Part shown: positions 25,200 to 32,778 of the stretch, one piece after another
Position numbering within the stretch: the first letter of the stretch is position 1
How the letters are laid out: each line of letters begins with the position of its first letter
Assembly: GCA_016713535.1 (NCBI GenBank)
Contig: JADJOY010000015.1
Span: 1 to 36,477 of the forward strand
Reading direction: 5' to 3'
DNA from: Deltaproteobacteria bacterium
GTDB lineage: Bacteria; JADJOY01
DNA length: 36,477 nucleotides
The notes under the pieces: generated by a model
What the model saw: the letters and a program-made list of their open reading frames with translations, nothing else
Database searches by the model: none
Told to the model about the DNA's origin: nothing
Position numbers and translations under genes: made by a program

Positions 25200-26717
25200 A
25201 TGGATCAGCGAGTGATCGACGCTGCGCGCAGCGCCTTCCCCGCGAGCCCGAACGCGGTGACCCTCGGCGCGGTGGTGCACGCTGGCGAGTGCCATCCCGA
25301 GCCGCTGGTGCGGCTCGAGCTCGCGATGCTGAACCGCCACGGGCTGATCGCGGGCGCCACCGGCACCGGCAAGACCAAGACGCTCCAGCTCCTGGCCGAG
25401 CAGCTCTGCGCGGCCGGCGTGCCGGTCTTCCTCGCCGACGTCAAGGGCGACCTCTCGGGCCTCGCGGTCGCGGGCGAGGCGAGCGAGCGCGTCGCCGCGC
25501 GCGCCGCCGAGACCGGGTTCGCGTGGAAGCCGGGCGGCACGCCGGTCGAGCTCTTGAGCCTCACCGGCCGGCGCGGCGCGCAGCTTCGCGCCACGATCGG
25601 CTCGTTCGGGCCGGCGCTCCTCGCCAAGGTCCTCGGCCTCAACGACACGCAGACCAGCGTGCTCACGATGATCTTCAAGCTCTGCGACGACCGCGACCTC
25701 GAGCTCTACGACTTCGCCGACCTGCGCGCGGTGATCCAGTACCTGGCCGGCGACGGCGCCGAGCTCCTCGAGTCCTACGGCGGAATGTCGAAGGCCACCG
25801 TGGGAGTGCTGCTGCGCGAGCTGGTCGAGCTCGAGATGCAGGGCGCGCTCGCCTTCTTCGGCGAGCCCGAGCTCGAGATCGAGGACCTCCTCCAGATCGA
25901 CCGCGACGGGCGCGGCGTGATCAGCGTCCTCGAGCTGACCGATGTCCAGGACAAGCCAGCGCTCTTCTCGACCTTCCTGATGTGGTTGCTCGCGCGCCTC
26001 TACGGCGAGCTCCCCGAGGTGGGCGACCTCGCCAAGCCCAAGCTGGTGTTCTTCTTCGACGAGGCGCACCTTCTCTTCGACGGCGCGAGCAAGGCGTTCG
26101 TCGACCAGGTCCAGCAGGTGGTGCGGCTGATCCGCTCCAAGGGGGTGGGGATCTTCTTCATCACCCAGAACCCCAAGGACATCCCCGGCGACGTCCTGGG
26201 TCAGCTCGGCCACCGCGTGCAGCACGCGCTGCGCGCCTTCACTCCCGACGACGAGAAGGCCCTCAACGCCGCCGCACGCACGTTCGCGAAGACCGACTTC
26301 TACGACGTCCCGGAGACGCTCACGACCCTCGGGATCGGCGAGGCGCTGGTCTCGGTGCTGTCGCCGAACGGCGTGCCCACGCCGCCCTTCGCGACCCGCA
26401 TGGTGCCGCCGGGCTCGCGCATGGGACCGCTGACCGAGAGCGAGATCGCGCCGCGGCTGGCGACGCCGCTGGTGCGCAAGTACGCGACGGCGATCGATCG
26501 GGAGAGCGCGCGCGAGAAGCTCGCGGCGGAGGCCGCGGCGGAGACGGATGCGCGGAGACCGCCGCGCCGCGCATCCGCGACCAAGCCCGAGCCGGACCGC
26601 CTCGAGCAGATCATGAAGTCGCCGGTGGCGAAGGCCGTCGCCACCACGGTGGTGCGCGGCGTGATGGGCGCCCTCTTCGGCACGCCCTCGCGCCGCCGCC
26701 GCAAGAGCCTGTGGTGA
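25200..26717 (+). CDS. HerA-like ATPase, DUF853/YjgR family
   Basis: P-loop ATPase of the FtsK/HerA group, 505 residues, cytoplasmic. Walker A is GATGTGKT (residues 52-59) preceded by NRHGLIA; then VPVFLADVKGDLSGLA. Walker B is KPKLVFFFDEAHLLFDGA (about 280-297). IFFITQNPKDIPGDVLGQLGHRVQHALRAFTP contains the sensor and arginine-rich region in pieces typical of DUF853 proteins (FFITQNP, GHRVQHALRAFTP). The C-terminal tail is Arg/Lys-rich after a low-complexity Ala/Glu stretch. ATG has GGAGAGAG upstream. No NurA nuclease partner is adjacent, as is normal for this branch. DNA translocation is inferred from the superfamily. Confidence 0.9.
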   Translation: MDQRVIDAARSAFPASPNAVTLGAVVHAGECHPEPLVRLELAMLNRHGLIAGATGTGKTKTLQLLAEQLCAAGVPVFLADVKGDLSGLAVAGEASERVAARAAETGFAWKPGGTPVELLSLTGRRGAQLRATIGSFGPALLAKVLGLNDTQTSVLTMIFKLCDDRDLELYDFADLRAVIQYLAGDGAELLESYGGMSKATVGVLLRELVELEMQGALAFFGEPELEIEDLLQIDRDGRGVISVLELTDVQDKPALFSTFLMWLLARLYGELPEVGDLAKPKLVFFFDEAHLLFDGASKAFVDQVQQVVRLIRSKGVGIFFITQNPKDIPGDVLGQLGHRVQHALRAFTPDDEKALNAAARTFAKTDFYDVPETLTTLGIGEALVSVLSPNGVPTPPFATRMVPPGSRMGPLTESEIAPRLATPLVRKYATAIDRESAREKLAAEAAAETDARRPPRRASATKPEPDRLEQIMKSPVAKAVATTVVRGVMGALFGTPSRRRRKSLW

Positions 26718-26729
26718 GGCTGCGGGATC

Positions 26730-26750
26730 GGGCGGCCGCAGGGGCCGCCC
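26730..26750 (+). terminator. Possible terminator after the HerA-like gene
   Basis: An 8-bp stem, GGGCGGCC/GGCCGCCC, with a 5-base loop lies 12 bases after the stop codon. It has no U-run and it belongs to the same GC-rich repeat landscape as the array that follows. Confidence 0.4.
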
Positions 26751-26770
26751 CTACCCCGGAAGAGCGCGGT

Positions 26771-26917
26771 GGGCAGGGGCGGCGCCCATCCCCACCCGGG
26801 GTGCCGGAACGGTAGGGGCGGGGCCCGTCCCCGCCCGGGGTGCCGGAACGGTAGGGGCGGGGCCCGTCCCCGCCCGGGGTGCCGGAACGGTAGGGGCGGC
26901 GCCCATCCCCGCCCGCG
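26771..26917. repeat. 39-bp GC-rich tandem repeat, about 3.7 units
   Basis: Full units begin GTGCCGGAACGG at 26801, 26840 and 26879, after a partial unit at 26771-26800. Each carries TAGGGGCGGGG-CCCGTCCCCGCCCG, an imperfect palindrome. The first and last units read CGGCGCCCATCC, the two in the middle CGGGGCCCGTCC. The array fills the space between two convergent genes (stops at 26717 and 26918). There is no spacer diversity, so it is not a CRISPR array. Related sequence occurs at 20301-20320, near 20060 and at 23400. Confidence 0.85.
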
Positions 26918-27614
26918 TCAGTCCGAGTCGCTCGCCACCAGCGGATAGACCACGCCCGCCAGCGCCGCGCCAACGATCGGCGCGACCCAGAAGAGCCAGA
27001 GCTGGGCGAGCGCCCACCCGCCGACGAAGATCGCCGGGCCGGTGCTGCGTGCCGGGTTCACCGAGAGGTTGGTGACCGGGGATGCCGATCAGGTGGATGA
27101 GCGTGAGCCCGAGCCCGATCGCGATGGGCGCGAAGCCGGCCGGCGCGCGCTTGTCGGTCGCGCCCAGGATGATCATCAGGAACATGAAGGTGAGGACGAC
27201 CTCGGCGACTCCCGCGGCGAGCATCGAGTAGTGCCCCGGCGAGTGCTCGCCGAAGCCGTTGGCCGCGAAGCCACCGATCTCGAAGCCCGGCTTGCCGCTC
27301 GCGATCACGTAGAGGACACCCGCGCCGATCACCGCGCCGACGACCTGCGCGATCACGTAAGCGGGCAGCTCGGACGCCGGAAAGCGCTTGCCCACGACCA
27401 GCCCGACCGATACGGCCGGGTTCAGGTGGCAGCCCGAGATGTGGCCGATGGCGTACGCCATCGTCAGCACGGTGAGGCCGAACGCCAGGGAAACCCCGAG
27501 CAGGCCGATCCCCACCTCCGGGAACGCCGCCGCCAGGACGGCGCTGCCGCAGCCGCCGAAAGTCAGCCAGAACGTGCCGATCGTCTCGGCCGCGCATCGT
27601 CGAGCGAGTGCCAT
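26918..27614 (-). CDS. aqpZ: Aquaporin, AqpZ-like (one frameshift)
   Basis: Major intrinsic protein channel for water, six membrane spans, inner membrane. ATG at 27614 follows GAGGAGGGG. First pore motif NPAVS is in [15 protein letters not shown] (about residue 65); the [23 protein letters not shown] stretch (in parts [11 protein letters not shown] and [13 protein letters not shown]) is AqpZ-like. Near 27078 one extra C (ATCCCCGG for ATCCCGG) breaks the frame. In the other frame the protein continues [20 protein letters not shown], the second pore motif with its Arg, and ends LVASDSD. Removing one base leaves 232 codons, and the 231-residue product matches the usual AqpZ length. Confidence 0.9.
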
Positions 27615-27773
27615 GAATATCCCCTCCTCAGGTCAGGCTTTCGTGGATAACGGAACGATGAACGCCCGTTTGTAGCCGCATCGTCGGATCGACCGCAACC
27701 ATGTGGTCGACCGCTGGCGGCGGGGTGCGCCGATTCTCGGCCCGTGATCTAGACTCGCGGGCGAGGAGGATCC
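27615..27773. promoter_or_regulatory. Divergent promoter region
   Basis: 159 bp lie between the aquaporin and reductase starts. I see the two ribosome-binding sites (GAGGAGGGG on the minus strand, GAGGAGG before 27774) and a relatively AT-rich stretch around 27640-27680, but no clear operator. Confidence 0.4.
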
Positions 27774-28496
27774 ATGCCGAAGATGCCCGTCCAGCTCCTG
27801 TCGCGTGACGAGATCGCCCAGGGGACGCTCCGCTACCGATTCACGAAACCGGCCGAGCTCACCTTCAAGGCCGGTCAATACGTGTCGCTCGGCATCCCGG
27901 ATCCGCCGTATCGCGACAAGAAAGGGCCGCGACGGCCGCTGACCCTCGCGTCCGCGCCGAACGACGACGTCCTCGAGTTCGCGTGGCGGACCAGCGACAG
28001 CGCCTTCAAGTCGATCCTGGCCGCGGCGCCGCTCGGGAGCACCTACGAAGTGGTGGGTCCGATCGGCACTTTCGCGCTCCACGACGATCCCACCGTGCCG
28101 GCGGTGCTGGTCGCGGGGGGCATCGGCATCACGCCGTTTCGCAGCATGCTGCGCGACGTCGCCGCGCGCGGGCTCACCCACCCGATCACGCTGCTCTACT
28201 GGAACCGCAACCCCGAGCAGGCGGCTTACCTGGACGAGCTCGCCGAGCTCGACGCGCGGCTGCCCAACCTGAAGCTCATGCTGACGATGACCCAGCCCGA
28301 GACCTCGGCGCGCGGCTGGGACGGGCTCACCGAGCGCATCAACCTCGACCTGCTGCGCGAGTGCGTCGGGGACCTGCAGGCGCCGATGTATTACGTGGCC
28401 GGTCCCCACCGCATCATCGTCGCGGTGACCGAAGCGCTGACCGTCGCGGGTGTCGACCTGGCTCGCCTCAAGAAGGACGAGTTCACGGGGTACTGA
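27774..28496 (+). CDS. Ferredoxin-NADP reductase-like flavoprotein
   Basis: FAD- and NAD(P)H-binding reductase, 240 residues, cytoplasmic. FAD domain: FKAGQYVSLGIP and PRRPLTLASAPNDD (the RxYS-type block read here as RPLTLAS), EFAWRTSDSAFKS. NAD(P) domain: GPIGTFAL, AVLVAGGIGITPFRSML (pyridine-nucleotide Gly motif), LLYWNRNPEQAAYLDEL, and MYYVAGPHRIIVAVTEAL; the C-terminus is KKDEFTGY, ending in Tyr. There is no fused 2Fe-2S domain. GAGGAGG precedes the ATG. It is separated from the next gene by 7 bp, so the two are probably co-transcribed. The electron partner is unknown. Confidence 0.9.
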   Translation: MPKMPVQLLSRDEIAQGTLRYRFTKPAELTFKAGQYVSLGIPDPPYRDKKGPRRPLTLASAPNDDVLEFAWRTSDSAFKSILAAAPLGSTYEVVGPIGTFALHDDPTVPAVLVAGGIGITPFRSMLRDVAARGLTHPITLLYWNRNPEQAAYLDELAELDARLPNLKLMLTMTQPETSARGWDGLTERINLDLLRECVGDLQAPMYYVAGPHRIIVAVTEALTVAGVDLARLKKDEFTGY

Positions 28497-28503
28497 GGCG
28501 AGC

Positions 28504-28885
28504 GTGTACAGCGCACCGGATCGGCCGCCGGCCCTCGACGCGGCGCGTGTGATGCGTGCGCGCGCCGATGCCCGCGACGCTCGTGAGCGAGTGCACCGTG
28601 CCCACGGCTGGCTGTGTTTCATGGTCCTCGGCCAGGTCGTACTGATGTTGCTCACGGCGCTCGCGAGGAGCGGCTCGAGTGGAAGGGCCGGCGCTCATGA
28701 AGGCGTCGGCTATCTCGCCGTGATTGGTTTCGGCGTGGCTCAGTACGTCTGCGTGTACCGGTTGTCGCGAGCACTCGGGAGCCGCGGCCCTGGATGCGGC
28801 TTGGCTCGATGGTGCGCCCTTCGCGGCCCTCTCGGTCGTGTTCGCGATTCATTCGAAGGCCCTGCGCCGGCTCCGTCACGGTTGA
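28504..28885 (+). CDS. Small membrane protein of unknown function (one frameshift)
   Basis: About 126 residues when repaired. GTG at 28504 lies 7 bp after the reductase stop. A basic N-terminus (ALDAARVMRARADARDARER) is followed by GWLCFMVLGQVVLMLLTALA, VGYLAVIGFGVAQYVCVYRL and, after a frame change near 28780, AAALDAAWLDGAPFAALSVV plus FAIHSKALRRLRHG. Hence three predicted membrane helices. The third helix sits in the +1 frame; removing one base gives 127 whole codons. No homology is recognised. It lies between two redox enzymes and ends 12 bp before the next start. Confidence 0.55.
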
Positions 28886-28897
28886 GGTTCGACTCGA

Positions 28898-30037
28898 GTG
28901 GACATCGACGTCACGATCGTGGGCGGTGGCGTGGTGGGCGTCGCGGTGGCGGCGGCGCTCGCGCGGCCCGAGCGCGTCGTCTTGCTGATCGAGCGCAACG
29001 CGCGGCTCGGGCTCGAGACCACGAGCCGGAACAGCGGCGTCATCCACGCCGGGCTCTACTACGCGCCGGGCTCGCTCAAGGCGCGGCTCTGCGTGGAGGG
29101 GCGCCGCGCGCTCTACCGCTTCTGCGAGGAGCGCGGCGTGCCGCACCGTCGGCTCGGCAAGCTCATCGTCGCGGCGGACGACGAGGAGGCGCTGCGGCTG
29201 GAGGCGATCCGCGAGCGCGCGCGGGCGAACGGCGTCGAGCGGCTCGACGTGCTCGATGCGCGCGGCGTCGTGGCGCTCGAGCCCAAAGTGCGCGGGCTCG
29301 CGGCGCTCCACTCGCCGGACACCGGGATCGTCGACGCGCTGGCGCTGGTCGCCGCGCTCTGGCGCGAGGCGCAAGACGGCGGCGCCGAGGTGGTGCTCGG
29401 GACCGAGGTCGTCGGGCTCGACTGGATCGCCGGTGGCTGGCGCGTGACCTCCGCGACCCAGGGCGGTGGGATCTCGGCACACGAGAGCCGGATCGTCGTG
29501 AACGCGGCGGGCCTCGCGAGCGACCGCATCGCGGCGCTCGCGGGGATCGACGTCGACGCCGCCGGCTACCGGCTCCATCCGATCCGCGGCGACTACTTCT
29601 CGATCGCGCGCGCGAAGAGCGCGCGGGTGAGCCGGCTCGTCTACCCGGTACCTCCGGCGGTGGGCCACGGGCTCGGCGTGCACTGGACCCTCGACCTCGA
29701 GGGCCGTGCCCGGCTCGGGCCGGACGCCACGTGGCTCGCGCGCCGCGACGAAGGCCTGCCGCCGATCGACGCCGCCAAGCGCGCGCGCTTCCTCGACGGC
29801 GCGCGGCGCCTCTTCCCGTTCCTCGAGCTCGACGACCTCACGCCGGAGTCGAGCGGAATCCGCCCGTCGCGGCGAGCGCCCGGCGCGGGCGAGCAGGACT
29901 TCGTGGTGGCTCACGAGGAGGTGCGCGGCCTCCCCGGGTTGGTGAACGTCATAGGGATCGATTCGCCCGGGCTGACCGCGTGTCTCGCGATCGCCGCCGA
30001 GGTCCGCGCCCAGCTCGCCGTCGCCGGACGGATCTGA
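28898..30037 (+). CDS. lhgO: L-2-hydroxyglutarate oxidase-like FAD enzyme
   Basis: DAO-family flavoprotein, 379 residues. N-terminal FAD motif VTIVGGGVVGVAVAAALA with ERNARLGLETTSRNSGVIHA; the run SRNSGVIHAGLYYAPGSLKA is characteristic of LhgO/L2HGDH. Later: NAAGLASDRIAALAG, HPIRGDYFSI, VHWTLDLEGRARLGPDA and VNVIGIDSPGLTACLAIA (C-terminal FAD-contact block). It would oxidise L-2-hydroxyglutarate to 2-oxoglutarate, passing electrons to the quinone pool in known members. Start is GTG 28898 with GAGG about 10 bases upstream. Ends 14 bp before the convergent lipoprotein stop. Confidence 0.88.
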   Translation: MDIDVTIVGGGVVGVAVAAALARPERVVLLIERNARLGLETTSRNSGVIHAGLYYAPGSLKARLCVEGRRALYRFCEERGVPHRRLGKLIVAADDEEALRLEAIRERARANGVERLDVLDARGVVALEPKVRGLAALHSPDTGIVDALALVAALWREAQDGGAEVVLGTEVVGLDWIAGGWRVTSATQGGGISAHESRIVVNAAGLASDRIAALAGIDVDAAGYRLHPIRGDYFSIARAKSARVSRLVYPVPPAVGHGLGVHWTLDLEGRARLGPDATWLARRDEGLPPIDAAKRARFLDGARRLFPFLELDDLTPESSGIRPSRRAPGAGEQDFVVAHEEVRGLPGLVNVIGIDSPGLTACLAIAAEVRAQLAVAGRI

Positions 30038-30051
30038 GCCCTGAGCGGCGA

Positions 30052-30495
30052 TCACTTCGCCGCAAGCACCGCCACCTCGGCGCGCACGCGATCGAGGATC
30101 CAGCCGACCTTGCGATCGATGCAGGCATCGCCCGGCAGGTCGAGCGGGTACGTGACCACGAACCACTGGCGTCCTGGCGCCTCGAGGTCGTAGGCGCGCA
30201 CCACGATCTGGGTCTCGAAGCGCGTGCTGGTGCCGAGCCAGCAGTCGCTCGCCTCGCACGCGATCCCCACCGCCGCGATCTGGATCACCGGATCCGACGG
30301 CCGGATCCGCTCCGGGCGCAGCTCGCAGCCCTCCAGAATCGCGGCGCTCTGGATCGCCTCCAGGAGCACCGCGATCGGGCGCGCGCTCACCACCGGGTCG
30401 GGGCCTTGCCGAGGCTCGCGCGCCGCGCACGCGCTCGCGAGCGTCAGGCCCAAGGCGGCGGTGGCGGCTCGCGCGCCTGGTGATCGCCGTCCCAT
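30052..30495 (-). CDS. Lipoprotein of unknown function
   Basis: 147 residues from ATG 30495. Signal peptide ATAALGLTLASAC, a good lipobox with the anchor Cys near residue 21, then AREPRQGPDP. The mature part has Cys pairs in LEGCELRPERI, IACEASDCWLGTS and GDACIDRKVGWI, which could form disulphides, with beta-like strands RFETQIVVRAYDLE and QWFVVTYPLDLPG. No family recognised. An upstream in-frame start would add an Arg-rich stretch without a signal peptide, so I reject it. Confidence 0.75.
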   Translation of the reverse strand: MGRRSPGARAATAALGLTLASACAAREPRQGPDPVVSARPIAVLLEAIQSAAILEGCELRPERIRPSDPVIQIAAVGIACEASDCWLGTSTRFETQIVVRAYDLEAPGRQWFVVTYPLDLPGDACIDRKVGWILDRVRAEVAVLAAK

Positions 30496-30943
30496 CGCGC
30501 CAGGGATCGCACGTCTCACGCGTCCGGGGAAGTGTCTCGGCGGTGAGCCGATCGAGACGGCGCGCGCCTGCACGATGGAAGGATTCCGCGAGCTTGCGGC
30601 GCGCCCCCGCCGGCACGGCGCTTCCATTCGCGGCTGTCACACCCCGCAGTCGAGAAGGAGCGCGGCCGTGCACCGAAGCGAGCGTCATCGTCCCGTCGAA
30701 CCGGATCCCTTCCTCTGGGCGAGTGCGTCCTCCAGGGCCGACTTCCATCGCCCGGCCCTCGATCGCGACACACGAGCGCTATTGCACCGCGGGCTCCACG
30801 CGACGCACGGGGCGCCGCTCGGGTCGGGCGGCGCACACGAGCCGCCGCGCGTGCGTCCGCGGCGGCCAGCGGCGCGGACATGGCGCTCGGCGCGGGCCGC
30901 GCGCTTCTCGATCGGCGAGGAGCGACTCCATGGGCGCGCCCGC
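30496..30943. other. 448-bp stretch with no confident gene
   Basis: Open frames here read as Arg/Ser/Pro-rich noise. One GTG at 30668 has a good AAGGAG upstream and is in frame with the membrane protein that follows, so an N-terminal extension of that gene is possible, but its residues look unlike a protein. An ATG at 30930 with GAGGAG upstream is in a different frame and would require a frameshift near 30990. Confidence 0.4.
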
Positions 30944-31318
30944 GTGGATCACCGCGAGTCCGATGACGAGCGCCGCGACTGGCGCGCCGGCGGGCTCGGG
31001 ATGCTGGCCGGCGCGCTGCTCGGGGCGCTGGCAGTGCGCAGCGCGGGTAGCTACGCGTTTCGCCCGGAGTGGCTGGTCGCGACGGTGCCGCTGGTGACGC
31101 TCTGGGCCTCGGTCGGCGGGCTGGTGGCGATCTCGATCGCGCGTGCGGCGCGCGGCCACGAGCCGCTCCCCGAGCTCGTCTCGCGGAGCGCGCTCGGCGA
31201 GCGCCGCTCGCTCGCGCGGCCGGTCGCCCTGGGGTTGGTGATCGGCGCGGTCGTGGTCGCCGCCCTGCGCGCCGCGATCGCGCTGGCGGCGTGGCTGCCG
31301 GCGGTGCCACCGGGTTGA
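30944..31318 (+). CDS. Small polytopic membrane protein, start uncertain
   Basis: 124 residues from GTG 30944. After a charged N-terminus (DHRESDDERRDWRAGG) come three hydrophobic spans: LGMLAGALLGALAV, WLVATVPLVTLWASVGGLVA and ALGLVIGAVVVAALRAAIAL, with a charged loop (RAARGHEPLPELVSRSA) between the second and third. No known family. Its stop overlaps the TTGACA-like box before the HigBA unit, so it is transcribed into the toxin-antitoxin region. Confidence 0.5.
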   Translation: MDHRESDDERRDWRAGGLGMLAGALLGALAVRSAGSYAFRPEWLVATVPLVTLWASVGGLVAISIARAARGHEPLPELVSRSALGERRSLARPVALGLVIGAVVVAALRAAIALAAWLPAVPPG

Positions 31319-31345
31319 CAATACCGTCATACCGTATGACGGTAT
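31315..31345 (+). promoter_or_regulatory. HigBA promoter/operator palindrome
   Basis: TTGACA at 31315-31320 is followed at once by ATACCGTCAT-ACCGT-ATGACGGTAT (31321-31345), a perfect 10-bp inverted repeat with a 5-base spacer, ending 11 bases before the toxin start. HigA-type antitoxins bind such palindromes to repress their own operon. A -10 box is not obvious at the expected distance. Confidence 0.7.
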
Positions 31346-31356
31346 GAGGTGCGCCG

Positions 31357-31653
31357 TTGATCCAGTCTTTCCGCGACGCGGCCACGGCCGACCTCTTCGA
31401 TGGCCGCGTCACCGGAGCGGCGATCCGGCGCAGTCCCGTGGCGCTGTGGCCGGTGGTGGCGCGCAAGCTCGATCAGCTCAATCAGGCGCACGAGCTCAGG
31501 GATCTCGCTGCCCCGCCCGGAAACCGGCTCGAAGCCCTGCGAGGAGACCGCCGTGGCCAGTACAGCATCCGCGTCAACCAGCGGTTCCGGATCTGTTTCG
31601 TCTGGACGTCGGCGGGGCCGGCCGAGGTCGAGGTCGTCGACTACCACCGGTGA
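31357..31653 (+). CDS. higB: HigB-family toxin
   Basis: RelE-superfamily, ribosome-dependent mRNA interferase (plasmid maintenance killer type), 98 residues. Starts with TTG at 31357: an in-frame stop at 31345-31347 leaves no other start that keeps IQSFRDAATADLFDG. Later: ARKLDQLNQAHELRDLAAPP, GNRLEALRGDRRGQYSIRVN and RFRICFVW ... VEVVDYHR, the canonical HigB ending. Toxin-first gene order (toxin then antitoxin) is typical of HigBA. The rare TTG start probably keeps toxin synthesis low. Confidence 0.9.
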   Translation: MIQSFRDAATADLFDGRVTGAAIRRSPVALWPVVARKLDQLNQAHELRDLAAPPGNRLEALRGDRRGQYSIRVNQRFRICFVWTSAGPAEVEVVDYHR

Positions 31654-31678
31654 CCTCACCCCGAGCCCGCCGCGCCGG

Positions 31679-31987
31679 GTGCCGACGGATCGGGCGCCCA
31701 CTCATCCGGGACGGATGCTGGCCGAGGAGTTCATGCGTCCACTCGGGCTGTCCCAGGTCGAGCTCGCGCGCCGCCTGGCCGTGCCCGTCCAGCGGGTCAA
31801 CCTCCTGATCAACGGCAAGCGAGGAGTGACCGCGGACACCGCGCTACGTCTGGCCCTGCTCCTCGGCACGACGCCGGAGTTCTGGCTGCATGGCCAGCTC
31901 ACCTGGGACCTCCACCAGGCGCGGACCCATCGCTCCGCGAGCGCGCTGCGCTCGATCCGGCCGCTCGGGCACGCTCGCAGGCCGTGA
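31679..31987 (+). CDS. higA: HigA-family antitoxin
   Basis: Xre-type helix-turn-helix antitoxin, 102 residues from GTG 31679. N-terminal PTDRAPTHPGRMLAEEFM is the usual HigA opening. The HTH is LGLSQVELARRLAVPVQRVN with LLINGKRGVTADTALRLALL; then GTTPEFWLHGQLTWDL. It binds HigB and represses the operon through the palindrome at 31321-31345. It begins 25 bp after the toxin stop; a GTG overlapping that stop (31650) is in another frame. The last 15 residues (SIRPLGHARRP) are more basic than usual. Confidence 0.9.
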   Translation: MPTDRAPTHPGRMLAEEFMRPLGLSQVELARRLAVPVQRVNLLINGKRGVTADTALRLALLLGTTPEFWLHGQLTWDLHQARTHRSASALRSIRPLGHARRP

Positions 31988-32000
31988 GCGACGGCGCGGG

Positions 32001-32778
32001 TCACCCGAGCTGAGCTCGCCTGAGCTCGACCAGCCAGGAGTCGAGCTCGCCTTCGTTGGGGGCCTCGTCCGGTAGGGGGGAAGCGTCCCGCGCCGCGTCG
32101 AGATCCTCGAAGAGGCGGTCGATACGAGGGGACCAGGCCGAGACGAGCTCGGCGGTGACGGATGCTTGCTCGCCGGCGCGCTTGCGCTCCACGAGCTCGT
32201 CGACGTCCCGAAGTCGCATCTCGTCGGCGAGCTGCGTCAGATCGATCACCAGCTCGCCCGCCCGCAGCAGGTGGATCCCCGTCGAGGTGGTTCGCAATAC
32301 GTAGAGCAGACGCTTTACCGTCGGCTCCTGGATCAGGTTCGCGCGTTGCTGGACCGCGAAGCCGCGGTAGTGCGCGTGGAATCGGCGGTGGAGCGCACGG
32401 CGGACGATCGGCTGCAGCTCCTTCAGTGGGGGAGCGGAGCACGCCGTCGTCGTCCCCAGGATTCGTTCGAGAAAATTGCCGTTGCCTCGCAGCACTCCCG
32501 CGAGCACGTGACCGATCTCGTTCGACGTGTAGTCGATCTCGACTCCGTCGACGATCTCGGCGCGATCGAACGTCGGCCGCGGTGGGTGGAGACCCAGCAG
32601 CGAACGGGTCGCCGCGACGTGGACGGCCTTCAGGTCGAGGTCGCTGTCGGGCGAAGGAAATCCGTAGGCGTGGGCTCCGCTCAGGTGCACGACGGTGCGC
32701 TCGTCGCGCGGATTTCTCTGCCAGCACCTGGCTCGCGACTCCGAGCTGGTGGGGCGTCAGCAGGTCTTCGATACTCAC
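32001..32778 (-). CDS. Pol-beta-type nucleotidyltransferase 1 (one frameshift)
   Basis: Nucleotidyltransferase-fold protein resembling the YcgL-type group (COG3541), about 258 residues. GTG at 32778 overlaps the upstream paralogue's stop (GTGA). The product begins SIEDLLTPHQLGVASQVLAE; near 32705 an extra base separates this from RDERTVVHLSGAHAYGFPSP. The catalytic pattern is SGAHAYG followed by DSDLDLKAVHVA (the Asp pair); the second Gly of the usual GS motif is GA here. Downstream, IVDGVEIDYTSNEIGHVLAG supplies the third acidic strand, and a helical domain follows. Removing one base gives 259 whole codons. The nucleotide and target are unknown. Confidence 0.75.

Noticed and set aside
26771-26917. 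Possible CRISPR array
   Set aside because: Units are contiguous with no unique spacers and no cas genes are nearby.
28898-30483. Long overlapping frames across the FAD oxidase gene
   Set aside because: The FAD-binding and LhgO motifs are all in the frame starting at 28898; the others are compositionally biased shadows.
30668-31318. Longer version of the membrane protein from GTG 30668
   Set aside because: The upstream segment reads as Arg/His/Pro noise despite a good ribosome-binding site; kept only as an alternative.
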